From NCBI GenBank assembly GCA_019359445.1, contig JAHHHJ010000007.1, forward strand, positions 124,001 to 188,000: a stretch of DNA of 64,000 bases. Reading direction: 5' to 3'. This stretch comes from Kastovskya adunca ATA6-11-RM4. GTDB lineage: Bacteria > Cyanobacteriota > Cyanobacteriia > Cyanobacteriales > Coleofasciculaceae. Shown here one piece after another: positions 8,476 to 17,946 of this stretch. The number at the start of each line of letters is the position of its first letter. Position 1 is the first letter of the stretch. The notes under the pieces were generated by a model. That model was given only the letters and a program-made list of their open reading frames with translations. It was not told the DNA's origin and did no database searches. Made by a program: the position numbers and the translations under genes.

Positions 8476-10689
8476 ATGGCAACAAAATTTCCCAAATTTA
8501 GCCAAGACCTCGCTCAGGACCCGACAACACGTCGGCTCTGGTACGGGATTGCTACGGCTCATGACTTTGAAAGCCACGATGGCATGACAGAAGAAAATCT
8601 TTATCAAAAGATTTTTGCCTCTCACTTCGGCCACGTCGCGATCATTTTCCTCTGGACTTCTAGCCTCCTGTTCCACGTCGCCTGGCAAGGTAACTTTGAA
8701 CCGTGGATTAAAGATCCCTTAAATGTCCGTCCCATCGCTCACGCGATTTGGGACCCCCACTTTGGTCAACCGGCAGTTGATGCCTTTACCCAAGGTGGCG
8801 CAAGCTATCCCGTGAATATCGCTTACTCTGGTGTTTACCACTGGTGGTACACCATCGGGATGCGGACTAACAATGACCTGTACAGCGGCGCAGTTTTCCT
8901 GATCCTGCTGGCTGGTGTCTTCCTGTTCGCAGGTTGGTTGCACCTGCAGCCTAAGTTCCGTCCCAGCTTGTCTTGGTTCAAGAGTGCTGAACCTCGCCTA
9001 AACCACCACCTGGCCGGTTTATTTGGTGTCAGCTCTTTAGCTTGGGCAGGTCACCTGATTCACGTAGCTATCCCTGAATCTCGCGGACAACATGTGGGTT
9101 GGGATAACTTCTTGACCACATTGCCTCACCCGGCTGGATTGGGTGCGTTCTTCACAGGTAACTGGGGAGTTTACGCCGAAAATCCTGATACGGCAAGTCA
9201 TGTGTTTGGCACGGCTGAAGGTTCAGGAACAGCGATTTTGACGTTCTTGGGTGGTTTCCATCCCCAGACTCAGTCGCTGTGGCTAACCGATATGGCGCAC
9301 CACCACTTGGCGATCGCGGTGATCTTCATCATTGCGGGTCACCAGTATCGAACCAACTTCGGCATTGGTCACAGCATCAAAGAAATGCTGAACGCCAAGA
9401 ACTTCTTTGGCACCAAGACTGAAGGTCAGTTCAACTTGCCTCACCAGGGGCTGTACGACACCTATAACAACTCTCTGCACTTCCAGTTGTCTATACACCT
9501 GGCAGCGCTCGGTGTTGCTACTTCCCTTGTGGCACAGCACATGTACGCCATGCCGCCTTACGCCTTCATGGCGAAGAACTTTACGACCCAAGCGGCACTG
9601 TACACCCACCACCAGTACATTGCGGGTTTCCTGATGCTCGGTGCGTTTGCTCACGCCGGGATGTTCTGGGTTCGGGATTACGATCCTGAGCAAAACAAAG
9701 GTAACGTTCTCGACCGTGTGCTCCAGCACAAAGAGGCGATTATCTCTCACCTATCTTGGGTGTCTCTCTTCCTAGGCTTCCATACCCTAGGTCTATACGT
9801 CCACAACGACGTAATGCAAGCTTTTGCAACCCCTGAGAAGCAAATCTTGATTGAGCCGGTCTTCGCTCAGTTCATTCAGGCTTCTCACGGTAAAGTTCTC
9901 TATGGCTTCGACACCTTGCTGTCTAATGCTGACAGCGTTGCGACCAATGCTGGTGCCGCTTGGCTACCCGGCTGGTTGGATGCGATTAACAATGGTACGA
10001 ACTCTCTGTTCCTAACGATCGGTCCTGGTGATTTCTTGGTTCACCACGCGATCGCCCTCGGTCTGCATACCACCACCTTGATTCTTGTTAAAGGTGCGTT
10101 GGATGCCCGTGGTTCTAAGCTGATGCCTGATAAGAAGGACTTCGGCTATTCCTTCCCCTGCGACGGCCCTGGTCGTGGCGGCACCTGCGAAATTTCGGCC
10201 TGGGATGCTTTCTATCTCGCCGCCTTCTGGATGCTGAACACCATTGGTTGGACAACCTTCTACTGGCATTGGAAGCATCTGGGCGTTTGGCAAGGTAACG
10301 TGGCTCAGTTCAATGAGTCTTCTACCTACCTCATGGGCTGGCTGCGTGATTACCTCTGGCTCTATTCCTCCCAGTTGATCAACGGTTACAACCCCTACGG
10401 CATGAACAACCTGTCCGTCTGGGCTTGGATGTTCCTCTTCGGACACCTAGTCTGGGCAACTGGCTTCATGTTCCTGATTAGCTGGCGTGGTTACTGGCAA
10501 GAGTTGATCGAAACTCTTGTTTGGGCACACGAGCGCACTCCCCTGGCGAACCTAGTTCGCTGGAAGGACAAGCCCGTTGCGATGTCCATTGTCCAAGGTC
10601 GTGTGGTTGGTCTAGCTCACTTCACGGTTGGCTATATCCTTACCTATGCGGCGTTCCTGATTGCCTCGACTGCAGGTAAGTTCGGTTGA
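8476..10689 (+). CDS. psaB: Photosystem I P700 chlorophyll a apoprotein A2
   Basis: PsaB has 737 residues and is the partner of PsaA in the photosystem I core. It supplies one half of P700 and of the FX cluster ([12 protein letters not shown], Cys562 and Cys571) and the docking surface for plastocyanin or cytochrome c6. The start [20 protein letters not shown] and the ending [15 protein letters not shown] are characteristic. An AGGAGG box is present at 8456-8461, but it lies 14 bases before the ATG, longer than usual. The gene is closed by a GC-rich hairpin terminator at about 10729-10757, so psaA-psaB is a self-contained unit. Confidence 0.99.
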   Translation: MATKFPKFSQDLAQDPTTRRLWYGIATAHDFESHDGMTEENLYQKIFASHFGHVAIIFLWTSSLLFHVAWQGNFEPWIKDPLNVRPIAHAIWDPHFGQPAVDAFTQGGASYPVNIAYSGVYHWWYTIGMRTNNDLYSGAVFLILLAGVFLFAGWLHLQPKFRPSLSWFKSAEPRLNHHLAGLFGVSSLAWAGHLIHVAIPESRGQHVGWDNFLTTLPHPAGLGAFFTGNWGVYAENPDTASHVFGTAEGSGTAILTFLGGFHPQTQSLWLTDMAHHHLAIAVIFIIAGHQYRTNFGIGHSIKEMLNAKNFFGTKTEGQFNLPHQGLYDTYNNSLHFQLSIHLAALGVATSLVAQHMYAMPPYAFMAKNFTTQAALYTHHQYIAGFLMLGAFAHAGMFWVRDYDPEQNKGNVLDRVLQHKEAIISHLSWVSLFLGFHTLGLYVHNDVMQAFATPEKQILIEPVFAQFIQASHGKVLYGFDTLLSNADSVATNAGAAWLPGWLDAINNGTNSLFLTIGPGDFLVHHAIALGLHTTTLILVKGALDARGSKLMPDKKDFGYSFPCDGPGRGGTCEISAWDAFYLAAFWMLNTIGWTTFYWHWKHLGVWQGNVAQFNESSTYLMGWLRDYLWLYSSQLINGYNPYGMNNLSVWAWMFLFGHLVWATGFMFLISWRGYWQELIETLVWAHERTPLANLVRWKDKPVAMSIVQGRVVGLAHFTVGYILTYAAFLIASTAGKFG

Positions 10690-10728
10690 AGTAACTAAAA
10701 CTAGAACTATCAGGTAAATAATAAAAAT

Positions 10729-10757
10729 TCCCCTGCCTTCGGGTGGGGGATTTTTTT
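10729..10757 (+). terminator. Terminator of psaA-psaB
   Basis: A C-rich arm (CCCCTGCC) pairs with GGTGGGGG across a TTCG loop and is followed by a run of seven T. It lies about 40 bases after the psaB stop codon, as expected for a Rho-independent terminator. Confidence 0.85.
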
Positions 10758-10859
10758 AGTAAAAAAATCAGCAGCTCCACAGTCAACTGAGCTAGAAAGC
10801 AACAGGCGATCGCTGATTGTCAACGATGCCAAATTTGTATGGAGTTTCCAGCTGCAACA

Positions 10860-10884
10860 AAAAAAAACCGCCAGACCTGCGGTG
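10860..10884 (-). terminator. Terminator of the outer-membrane-like gene
   Basis: On the minus strand ACCGC and GCGGT form a short GC stem (loop AGGTCTG) followed by at least eight T. It lies about 80 bases beyond the stop codon of the minus-strand gene ending at 10962. Confidence 0.65.
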
Positions 10885-10961
10885 TTAAAAGGGCAGGGAC
10901 ATTGCCATACCCTTACGAAAGATCATCGCTGTAGTAGCAGCTTGATTGCTAAATTGGGTTT

Positions 10962-11522
10962 CTAAAATCTCAAACCAACACCGCCTTGTACAGAAACCGC
11001 TGTCCCTCCGCCATTACGGTAGGCATCAAAGGCAATAATTGCATTGCCAAAAATTACCGTCTGACTATTAGGAATGATGTAATCCACACCAGGTTGTATA
11101 GCAAGGCTAGTCTTATCCCCAACCGGAGATGGCTCATCGCCATTAGCAAAAACGACTCCGGCTCCTAGGTAGGCATCAGTTTGCCAGTTAAGGGGAAAAT
11201 CATAAGAAACCGTCGGGACAACAGCAATCCCATCTGTACCGACAAGAGCTTGAGCGCGAATGGAAATAGGAGACTCTAGCAATTTGTAGCGAACGGCGAT
11301 CACTCCACCGATTTGACGACCTTCTCCGGTGGCATCCTCCGCCACTCCCAGAGTTCCTCCAACCCCCACATAACTCCCGTAGGCAGCCTGAGCCGATGCG
11401 GGCTGAGCCGGTAGGGTAAACGGTAAAAGGCACGCTGTAAGGAACAGTAATTTTTCGGTTCTGCCTGTTTCTTGCCAGACAATAGCGCCCACTCTTAACA
11501 CCAATTCCTTAAGACGCTGCAT
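10962..11522 (-). CDS. Secreted outer-membrane beta-barrel-like protein
   Basis: The frame is open from 11537, but a ribosome binding site (GAGGAG, complement of about 11529-11535) overlaps that first ATG and is well placed for the ATG at 11522. I take the second start, giving 186 residues. A signal peptide (hydrophobic LLFLTACLLPFTL, then the cleavage-like site ASAQA) precedes alternating-strand sequence such as YGSYVGVGGTLGVAED and ISIRAQALVGTDGIAVVPTV. The last residue is Phe (GGVGLRF), the usual C-terminal signature of barrels inserted by BamA. No specific function is recognisable. A terminator follows. A small outer-membrane barrel is inferred from these signals. Confidence 0.7.
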   Translation of the reverse strand: MQRLKELVLRVGAIVWQETGRTEKLLFLTACLLPFTLPAQPASAQAAYGSYVGVGGTLGVAEDATGEGRQIGGVIAVRYKLLESPISIRAQALVGTDGIAVVPTVSYDFPLNWQTDAYLGAGVVFANGDEPSPVGDKTSLAIQPGVDYIIPNSQTVIFGNAIIAFDAYRNGGGTAVSVQGGVGLRF

Positions 11523-11745
11523 TTCCCAACTCCTCATTATTTAAGAAGCAAAAGGCTTCGTTTTCGCTGATTTTAGCCTAAGTATTCCCCACTACCGATA
11601 AATCTATTCGGTAGCACCATCTCTGGAGCGCGATCGCCCCTATCCCAACAAAAGTTATCTCAGTTATTAGTGAAACAAATTTGGAAAAAATGAAAATTCG
11701 TTTACGCTTTTTAAAGCATCTTTTTCTACCGATGAGGTGAAACTA

Positions 11746-12147
11746 ATGGCAGATATTGTCGATATTGCCGCAAGTGCAGATTCTTTTAAAACCCTGGTAA
11801 CGGCTGTACAAGCGGCTGGGCTGGTAGATACGCTGAAAAGTCCTGGGCCCTTTACAGTTTTTGCCCCCAATGACGACGCCTTTGCCAAGCTACCACCGGG
11901 AACAATTCAAACCCTGTTACAAAATATCCCTCAACTAACAAGGATTCTCACCTATCATGTCGTCTCTGGCAAGCTCATGAAGGCAGATTTAGAAAATGTT
12001 GACTCTGTTATATCAGTGGAAGGTTCGCCCATCAAGATTGATTGCTCCGACGGCTTTGAGGTGAAGAATGCGACGGTTTTAGCCGCAGATATTGAGGCGG
12101 ATAACGGTGTGATTCATGTGATCGACACCGTAATTCTGATGGGATAA
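11746..12147 (+). CDS. Fasciclin (FAS1) domain protein
   Basis: This single-domain FAS1 protein has about 133 residues. The H1 box is clear ([17 protein letters not shown]), followed by the YH motif ([10 protein letters not shown]) and the H2 region ([13 protein letters not shown]). FAS1 domains mediate cell adhesion or surface interactions. There is no signal peptide at this start, so the protein would need another route or may act inside the cell; bacterial FAS1 proteins of this short form are common in cyanobacteria. The frame also allows GTG at 11737, but AGG at 11735-11737 is spaced for the ATG at 11746. The gene converges on the RDD/pentapeptide gene. Confidence 0.88.
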   Translation: MADIVDIAASADSFKTLVTAVQAAGLVDTLKSPGPFTVFAPNDDAFAKLPPGTIQTLLQNIPQLTRILTYHVVSGKLMKADLENVDSVISVEGSPIKIDCSDGFEVKNATVLAADIEADNGVIHVIDTVILMG

Positions 12148-12225
12148 AGGTTTAAATTTTTCCTCTCAATCTGCACGCTGGGTGATTTTCAAGCAGACGC
12201 GATCGCCAAAAACTCTCCTCACCGC

Positions 12226-14433
12226 CTAATTACACTGAGGGTGCTGCCCGCCCTGATCGCAAATATAGTCAATTTGCTTGCTGCTCAAATTTGTGGCTTT
12301 GCCAAAATCAACGCCTTGAACTTGAGCTCCTGAGGTGGTTTTGAGTTCCGCTTGGATAAATTGGTCAGACTTAATCGGTCTTGAGAGGGCAAAGGTAGCG
12401 TCCTGAAAATCTGCTCCCGCTAAATTTGCCCCCCGCAAATCGGCGGTACTCAAATCGGCTTGGCGAAAGGTGACATCTTGCAAATTTGCATTCTTCAGGT
12501 CTGCTCGTACTAACTTAGTGAAACTCAGGTCAGCCTCTTGCAAATTGGCATTGGCAAAATTTGCGCCCGTTAAATCGGCTCCTTGCCAATTAGATTGCCT
12601 CAAGTTGGCAAAGGGAAATTGCGTACCCACAGCATTCACCTGCCCCAGTCTGGCTCTTTGCAAATTTGACTGGGGTAACTTTGCCTCTCCCAAGTTTGCC
12701 CCGGTGAGGCTGGCATTTTCTAAAACCGTTCTTGATAAATCAGCACTAATCAGTTGGGCGCTGCTCAAATTAGCCCCAACCATACGGGTATCGGACAAAT
12801 TTGCCCGGTTGAGCGTTGCTCGCATCAAGTTAGTTTGATTTAAAGCCACATTTTGGAGATTAGCGCCACTCAGGTCAGCTTGTTTCAAATCAGCCCCGCT
12901 GAGGTCACTCACCCAATCATCAAAAGTCCCAATGCGTCCATCATCACCAGCACCGTAGAACTTGCTCTCGCGCAAACTAGCGTTGCTTAAGATGGCGCTG
13001 CGGAAGTTGATTCCCGATAAATCCATCCGGTCTAAAACTAAGGCAAATTGAGCCGGGGCTGTGGTTACCTGAGCGAGGTTAGTACGGCTGAGGTCAGCGT
13101 TGTGGAGTTGACCGCTATAGACCGTGAGAATTTTGGCGATCGCTCGCTGGGATGCCTGCTGTCGCACATTGGCTAACCGCTGTTCCGTCGTCATTCCGCT
13201 TTGCCGCAGACTTTCTTTCTCGCTTTGCAGTGACTGGTTCAGGCGTTGCAAGTAAGGTAAGGCTTGAGATCCGGTACTGACCAAAGCTTGCTGAATAGCA
13301 TCAATCAGGCTCTCGTTCTTTTCCTGGGCTAGCAAATCCACCAGCAACGGCACCGCGCGCGGGTCATCCTGTCTTGCCAAGGCGAGAATCGCTCCCCGGC
13401 GGTCTTCTGTAGCATTGCTCGTCGAGGAGCTAAGTTGCTTCACCAGCGTCAGAAAGACTTCGTTATTTTGCTGCTTAAACTCCCGCCGATTTGCCTGACT
13501 TTGAATGTAAATCTGCGTACCCACAAACGTTCCCAATACCGATGCCATTCCCGCTACTGCCATAATCAGCAGGGTCATTCCCGGATTGTGCCGCATCCAG
13601 AGCCAGAGACTCAGGGATTTGCGTTCCGGCTGAGTCGTGAGAATAATGGTGGTAACTCTGTCTTGACCATGACCGTTGGATTCTTCCCAATTGCTTTGCA
13701 CTTCTAAGCGAACAGGTTCGTCATAGTGCAGAAATTGACCATTGTGAAAGCCTTCGGGATAGGGTGGGGCAATCTGCGAAATTCCCAAAACATAAGTACC
13801 TGCCAAACGGTCGTGCAGGGTACGGAGTCGGGGCAAAAGGATGGCGCTGATACTTTCGGCTAACAGCGTTAATCCCACCAGTCCTAGCAAAATGCCCAGA
13901 TCGGGAAATGCTCCCGTGTAGCGCCAAATTAAGTAAGCCGTGGAGAGGGGAATCCCCCAACGACCGATGCCTTCCCGAACCAATGTTCTGGCAATTCCTG
14001 GTGCTTCACCTGTGCCAGTAACGACTTGCACACCAAACCAGACTTTCGGTGAGGTTTGCCCCCTTTTTGCTAAAAGATACAGTTGCCAGGTAGCGACAGC
14101 AACTGGGGAAAGTAAAGCAATGCTCCAGCAAAGATTAGTCAGAGGCGGAACTTGCCGGGTTAGTTGTCCCCGTGGGTAAGCGAGAGTTTTGGCGATCGCC
14201 TCTTCTGTGGACGCCAGCAAGGGATTTAAGGGGACTAGTTCTGCCGTTGAGTAATCTTTGGCATACAACCCAATGCTATAGGGAACAAGGGCGCTAGCGG
14301 TAACTAGTGAGACTTCCACCAAAACAGCAGCGCAACGTCGAGTAACCAGAGGAAGAGCGAGGTGTAGCCTTAGGGGCAACACAGTCGCCGTTCGGTTTTT
14401 GCCTGTTTTCACAGAAGGGCTAGCCATGCTCAA
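12226..14433 (-). CDS. RDD-domain membrane protein with C-terminal pentapeptide repeats
   Basis: The protein has 735 residues in three parts. Residues ~20-220 form an RDD-type membrane region with hydrophobic segments near 33-55, 103-122 and 175-200, a KVWFGVQVVTGTG loop and the conserved LHDRLAGTYVLG. After a further membrane segment (~285-305) comes a coiled or HEAT-like stretch (RGAILALARQDDPRAVPLLV). From about 445 to 700 there are pentapeptide repeats of the A(D/N)Lxx type (LSGADLKQADLSGANLQNV), which fold as a right-handed square beta-helix. This puts a rigid helix beside a membrane anchor. The substrate of the RDD part and the partner of the helix are unknown. No operon partner is evident. 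Confidence 0.82.
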   Translation of the reverse strand: MSMASPSVKTGKNRTATVLPLRLHLALPLVTRRCAAVLVEVSLVTASALVPYSIGLYAKDYSTAELVPLNPLLASTEEAIAKTLAYPRGQLTRQVPPLTNLCWSIALLSPVAVATWQLYLLAKRGQTSPKVWFGVQVVTGTGEAPGIARTLVREGIGRWGIPLSTAYLIWRYTGAFPDLGILLGLVGLTLLAESISAILLPRLRTLHDRLAGTYVLGISQIAPPYPEGFHNGQFLHYDEPVRLEVQSNWEESNGHGQDRVTTIILTTQPERKSLSLWLWMRHNPGMTLLIMAVAGMASVLGTFVGTQIYIQSQANRREFKQQNNEVFLTLVKQLSSSTSNATEDRRGAILALARQDDPRAVPLLVDLLAQEKNESLIDAIQQALVSTGSQALPYLQRLNQSLQSEKESLRQSGMTTEQRLANVRQQASQRAIAKILTVYSGQLHNADLSRTNLAQVTTAPAQFALVLDRMDLSGINFRSAILSNASLRESKFYGAGDDGRIGTFDDWVSDLSGADLKQADLSGANLQNVALNQTNLMRATLNRANLSDTRMVGANLSSAQLISADLSRTVLENASLTGANLGEAKLPQSNLQRARLGQVNAVGTQFPFANLRQSNWQGADLTGANFANANLQEADLSFTKLVRADLKNANLQDVTFRQADLSTADLRGANLAGADFQDATFALSRPIKSDQFIQAELKTTSGAQVQGVDFGKATNLSSKQIDYICDQGGQHPQCN

Positions 14434-14567
14434 ATCTCTCTTGAAAGATAGTCCGGAGTCCGAAGGCGGAAGTGGCTCGTCGATGATGCTAAGTCAGGCG
14501 AGACATTAATGATGGCGGCTTAGGGCGCAAAACCCACGGCGTCTTATACACCACAAGCGGCTAGTGC

Positions 14568-14915
14568 TTATCTAGGCGGCTGGGGAGCAATGACAAACTT
14601 GTATACCAAGTACAGTATGACTCCCAACACGCCCAGACTGAGCAGGGCAGCAACAAGCTGTAAAACGCTCCTTAACAAGGAAAAAGCGAGCGTTACCGCA
14701 ATGATTGCCACCGCTACTTTAGCAAGGGTCGGTAGACTATTGAACCAGTTGACGACTTGATTTACCAACAATCGCAACGATGATTCATCATTCCTATGAC
14801 GTTCGAGGGGTTGCCCCGGTTCAGTTTCTACCGATGACAGCCGCTTGTCGTTGTTTAGTTCCGCTTCGATTTCTTGGAGTCGGCGCTCCGTGTTTTGATT
14901 ATCTTGAGGATTCAT
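14568..14915 (-). CDS. Small membrane protein of unknown function
   Basis: A 115-residue protein with a charged N-terminal half (coiled-coil-like ERRLQEIEAELNNDKRL) and two closely spaced hydrophobic segments near 66-83 and 87-108, ending with VYKFVIAPQPPR. The topology suggests a two-helix hairpin in the membrane. I do not recognise a named family. It lies upstream of the TnpB element, on the opposite strand; the element begins well outside its coding region. Confidence 0.6.
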   Translation of the reverse strand: MNPQDNQNTERRLQEIEAELNNDKRLSSVETEPGQPLERHRNDESSLRLLVNQVVNWFNSLPTLAKVAVAIIAVTLAFSLLRSVLQLVAALLSLGVLGVILYLVYKFVIAPQPPR

Positions 14916-15133
14916 GGCTTGAATTTTATGTATATAGATCGGGCGCGATCGCTCTTTTTAAACAATAGAGCCGCTACATAATAGGTTGGTGTGATTGTAG
15001 CGAACAAGATTCCTGAGAATGAACATATTACTGGAAAAAATTGCTCAACTGCCCACTGCTTTATCGAAAATTTTGGGTTTAAGACCCCGTGCTTCCAGCA
15101 CGGCTTTACAGAGAACGCAGTACAATGTAAGTC

Positions 15134-16321
15134 ATGACGCCAAAAGCCTACCGATATCGTTTTTACCCAACCGAGGAACAAGAACAACTCTTGCGCCGCA
15201 CGTTGGGCTGCGTGAGGTTGGTCTATAACAAAGCACTGCACACTCGCACAGAAGCTTGGTACGAACATCAAACGCGAATTGACTACAAGCAGACTTCTGG
15301 AAGGTTGACCGAATGGAAGAAACAAGAAGATCTGCAATTTCTTAATGAAGTAAGTAGCGTGCCGTTGCAGCAAGGCTTGAGAAACCTGCAAAAAGCGTTT
15401 GCCAACTTTTGGGCAGGTCGCAGCAAATATCCCAATTTCAAAAAGAAGCGAAGTGGCGGCAGCGCTGAATTCACCCGTGCAGCGTTCAAGTGGAAAGACG
15501 GACAACTGTGGTTGGCAAAGTGCAATGAATCTCTGCCAATTCGCTGGAGTAGAACTCTCAGAGCCGGTTGCGAACCGTCTACGGTGACGGTGCGACTGGA
15601 TGCATCGGGACGCTGGTTCGTCTCGTTGTTGGTTGACGAAGCAATTGAATTCTTGCCTCAAATTGATAAGGCGATAGGAATTGACGCGGGAATCACCTCA
15701 CTGATTTGCACCAGCGACGGCGAGAAGATTGCTAACCCCAAGCACTTTAAACGTCTTCGATACAAGTTGAGAAGAGCTACAAAAGCTTTGTCTGGTAAAG
15801 TCAAAGGCTCTAATAATCGAGAGAAGGCGAGGCGCGAAGTAGCTCGGATTCACGCCAAAATTGCCGACGCTCGAACAGATTTCCTTCACAAGCTGACCAC
15901 TCGATTGGTACGCGAAAACCAAACGATTGCTGTCGAGGATTTAGCTGTGAAGACTATGCTGAAGAACCGTAAATTGGCTCAAGCGATTGCTGACGCTTCT
16001 TGGGCTGAGTTAGTTCGACAGTTGGAATACAAGTGCCAGTGGTACGGTCGGACACTGGTGAAGATTGACCGTTGGTTTCCCAGTTCTAAGCGCTGTGGGC
16101 ATTGCGGTCACGTTGTCGATAAATTGCCGCTTGATGTTCGGGAGTGGGACTGCCCAGAATGTGGGACACACCACGACCGAGATATCAACGCCGCACAAAA
16201 TATTCTCGCCGCAGGACTTGCGGTGAACGTCTGTGGATCGAGTGTAAGACCTGATAGGCATGAGCCTAAAGGGCGACTGAGCAAAACCCGTAAGGGAAAG
16301 AAGCAGAAACCTAAGTCGTGA
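15134..16321 (+). CDS. tnpB: TnpB RNA-guided nuclease (transposon-encoded)
   Basis: TnpB has 395 residues, close to the usual ~400. The N-terminal wedge region starts with KAYRYRFYPT. The RuvC-like catalytic residues are all present: Asp184 (GIDAG), Glu268 (VEDL) and Asp350 (HDRDINAA). A four-Cys zinc finger (Cys321, Cys324, Cys340, Cys343) sits between the last two, and the C-terminus is basic (SKTRKGKKQK). TnpB proteins are RNA-guided DNA endonucleases that cut the donor joint and favour element retention; the guide RNA comes from the 3' end of the element. With all catalytic residues intact, this copy may be active. A 249-codon antisense frame covers part of it and is a shadow. Confidence 0.93.
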   Translation: MTPKAYRYRFYPTEEQEQLLRRTLGCVRLVYNKALHTRTEAWYEHQTRIDYKQTSGRLTEWKKQEDLQFLNEVSSVPLQQGLRNLQKAFANFWAGRSKYPNFKKKRSGGSAEFTRAAFKWKDGQLWLAKCNESLPIRWSRTLRAGCEPSTVTVRLDASGRWFVSLLVDEAIEFLPQIDKAIGIDAGITSLICTSDGEKIANPKHFKRLRYKLRRATKALSGKVKGSNNREKARREVARIHAKIADARTDFLHKLTTRLVRENQTIAVEDLAVKTMLKNRKLAQAIADASWAELVRQLEYKCQWYGRTLVKIDRWFPSSKRCGHCGHVVDKLPLDVREWDCPECGTHHDRDINAAQNILAAGLAVNVCGSSVRPDRHEPKGRLSKTRKGKKQKPKS

Positions 16322-16363
16322 GCCTTAGGAATCACCGTGCGTTCACGCCGGTGAGGAGGTCAA
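16240..16363 (+). ncRNA. Predicted omega RNA region of the TnpB element
   Basis: In studied IS200/IS605 elements the guide RNA overlaps the 3' end of tnpB and ends at the right end of the element, with the guide taken from flanking DNA. By analogy the RNA scaffold would span the tnpB tail and the right-end hairpin (16333-16353), and the guide would begin after 16363. The 5' boundary is a guess; only the hairpin and the TCAA end are visible. Confidence 0.35.
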
Positions 16364-16468
16364 AAGTGACAGTTGGGAAATAGGTACATTGACTGACACA
16401 ATCCGTCTGTAGTTTAGGACACTAGTAGTGTAAGAGGACTTAACGACACAAAGGTCAGGGGATGACAA

Positions 16469-16900
16469 ATGAAAACCTTTAAATCTTGGATGGTTATTCC
16501 CACCGCCTTAGCAATGCTCTTGACTAGTGCAGGTGTAACCCGCAGTGAAACCCTACAAATTACACCTGGGTTTGAACCCGATCCCCTAGTGGTTAATGGC
16601 ACCTCAGGTGGAACGCGAACCACTAAAAGTTGCGGTCAAGTTGGGACAACCCCCAACCATGTTCTGCAATTGAACTCGGATGTTAATTACTTACGCCTCA
16701 GATTGCAAAGCAGCGGGCAACCCACGCTTTTGATTGAAGAGTCAAACGGTAAAAGCTCCTGTGTACCAGCAGACAGCTTCTCCGCAGGTGTGATTGAATC
16801 ACCTGGATATTGGCAAAAAGGCAGTTACTCCATCTATATTGGCGATCTCGCTGGAGGTCAGCACGACTATACCCTCTCAATCAGCAGAAGCCGTAACTGA
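16469..16900 (+). CDS. Small secreted protein of unknown function
   Basis: A 143-residue protein with a signal peptide (basic MKTFKSW, hydrophobic core, cleavage near GVTRSE). The mature part has a compact beta-rich look, with the phrases ITPGFEPDPLVVNGTSGG, PTLLIEESNGKSSCVP and GSYSIYIGDLAGGQHDYTLSI. Two cysteines (in KSCGQ and SSCVP) may form a disulfide. The pattern resembles a widespread cyanobacterial family of short exported proteins to which I cannot assign a function. A short hairpin follows its stop codon. It stands alone just after the TnpB element. Confidence 0.65.
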   Translation: MKTFKSWMVIPTALAMLLTSAGVTRSETLQITPGFEPDPLVVNGTSGGTRTTKSCGQVGTTPNHVLQLNSDVNYLRLRLQSSGQPTLLIEESNGKSSCVPADSFSAGVIESPGYWQKGSYSIYIGDLAGGQHDYTLSISRSRN

Positions 16901-16906
16901 TAGTAG

Positions 16907-16927
16907 GGGCACGGGCTTCCCATGCCC
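16907..16927 (+). terminator. Possible terminator hairpin
   Basis: GGGCA...TGCCC with an inner GGG/CCC and a C-A mismatch forms a short GC stem directly after the stop codon of the small secreted protein. There is only a short TTA after it, so termination is uncertain. Confidence 0.35.
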
Positions 16928-17069
16928 TTACAGTCGAATATTAGGTTTACTCAAGAATAAACGTAGGGTGTGAAATGCCCGCGATAAAGCTTGAAATTTA
17001 GATGCAAAGCTGTTTCTGGGTAACGCCCGCCTTACAACTAGGTTGGGTTTATTTAAGCACACCTTCTGA

Positions 17070-17939
17070 TTAGACAACATTCAGCCTGCTTTCTAGCCAG
17101 TAGGTGGTCATCAGACCTTTACCTTTAATATCAATCGTCCCTCGCTTTTTGAACTGATATTGCAGCTTCAAGCGATTGTAGACTGTCTCTGTGACCTGAA
17201 TGGCTCCAGCTTCTCCTTGGGACTCCATGCGATTAGCGATGTTAACCGTATCGCCCCAGAGATCGTAGCTAAACTTGCGAGTGCCAATCACCCCCGCCAC
17301 AACAGAGCCAGTGTGAATGCCAATGCGGAGTTCGATCGGTTGGCGATCGGGGGTGTGGAAGCGTTTGATTTCTTGCAATATATCTAGCCCCATGTTGGCG
17401 ATCGCTTCGACACCATCAGGCTTGGGTTGGGGTAAGCCGCCCACTACCATGTAAGCATCCCCAATAGTTTTAATCTTCTCCAACCCATACCAATCTGCCA
17501 GTTCATCAAAGGCAGAAAAGATATTGTTGAGAAGCTCAACCAGTTCAGTCGGTGAAGTATGGGTAGAGAGGGCGGTGAAGTTGACAATGTCAGCAAATAG
17601 CACGGTCACTTCCGTAAAACTATCAGCAATGGTATTTTGTCGCCGCTTCAGTCGCTCGGCAATCGGTTGGGGCAGGATGTTGAGGAGTAATCGCTCAGCC
17701 ATCAGCCGCTGCCGTCGCAACTCTTCCTCCGTAGCCTTCCGTTCAGCAATTTCTGCGTGCAGTCGCTGGTTCAACTCGTGCAATTGCCCTTGGATCAAAT
17801 CCCCATGCTCAGTTGTGGTTTGCAGGGCAATTTCCAGATCGCTATTGGCTTGTTGCAACTGTTGAATCTCTTGACGGAGACATTCCATCTCGACCAGGAG
17901 TTTAGCTTCTCGACTTTCGGTTGACACTGTCTCTGTCAT
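17070..17939 (-). CDS. Class III adenylyl cyclase with N-terminal coiled coil
   Basis: The protein has 289 residues and makes cAMP from ATP. Residues 10-85 are coiled coil. The cyclase domain (~108-285) has both metal-binding Asp residues (FADIVNF, Asp117; TIGDAYM, Asp161), the adenine-specifying Lys in EKIK and Asp226 in SYDLWGD, and the transition-state Asn233 and Arg237 (VNIANRMES). These favour adenylyl over guanylyl cyclase. The coiled coil contains TTTEHGDLI, a motif shared with the GGDEF protein encoded three genes upstream. The gene lies 7 bases after the Slr1659-like gene, so they are probably cotranscribed, and its activity is probably set by that regulatory pair. There is no sensor domain of its own. 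Confidence 0.92.
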   Translation of the reverse strand: MTETVSTESREAKLLVEMECLRQEIQQLQQANSDLEIALQTTTEHGDLIQGQLHELNQRLHAEIAERKATEEELRRQRLMAERLLLNILPQPIAERLKRRQNTIADSFTEVTVLFADIVNFTALSTHTSPTELVELLNNIFSAFDELADWYGLEKIKTIGDAYMVVGGLPQPKPDGVEAIANMGLDILQEIKRFHTPDRQPIELRIGIHTGSVVAGVIGTRKFSYDLWGDTVNIANRMESQGEAGAIQVTETVYNRLKLQYQFKKRGTIDIKGKGLMTTYWLESRLNVV

Positions 17940-17946
17940 GTCTCAA

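Larger units (their letters stand above)
15081..16363 (+). mobile_element. IS200/IS605-type element carrying only tnpB
   Basis: The unit contains tnpB but no tnpA. At its left a hairpin (CCGTGC, loop TTCCA, GCACGG; 15087-15103) precedes the gene. At its right, just after the stop codon, a hairpin (about 16333-16353, CACCG...CGGTG with an inner GCG-TTCA-CGC) is followed by GAGGAGGTCAA. Subterminal hairpins and a right end finishing in TCAA are features of IS200/IS605 ends. The right boundary is placed at TCAA (16360-16363). The left boundary is approximate, because no second copy was available to define it. The unit is probably non-autonomous and would need TnpA supplied in trans. Confidence 0.75.

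Noticed and set aside
14912-15661. 249-codon minus-strand frame across tnpB and its left end
   Set aside because: It overlaps the intact TnpB catalytic gene, with no family features and no ribosome binding site.
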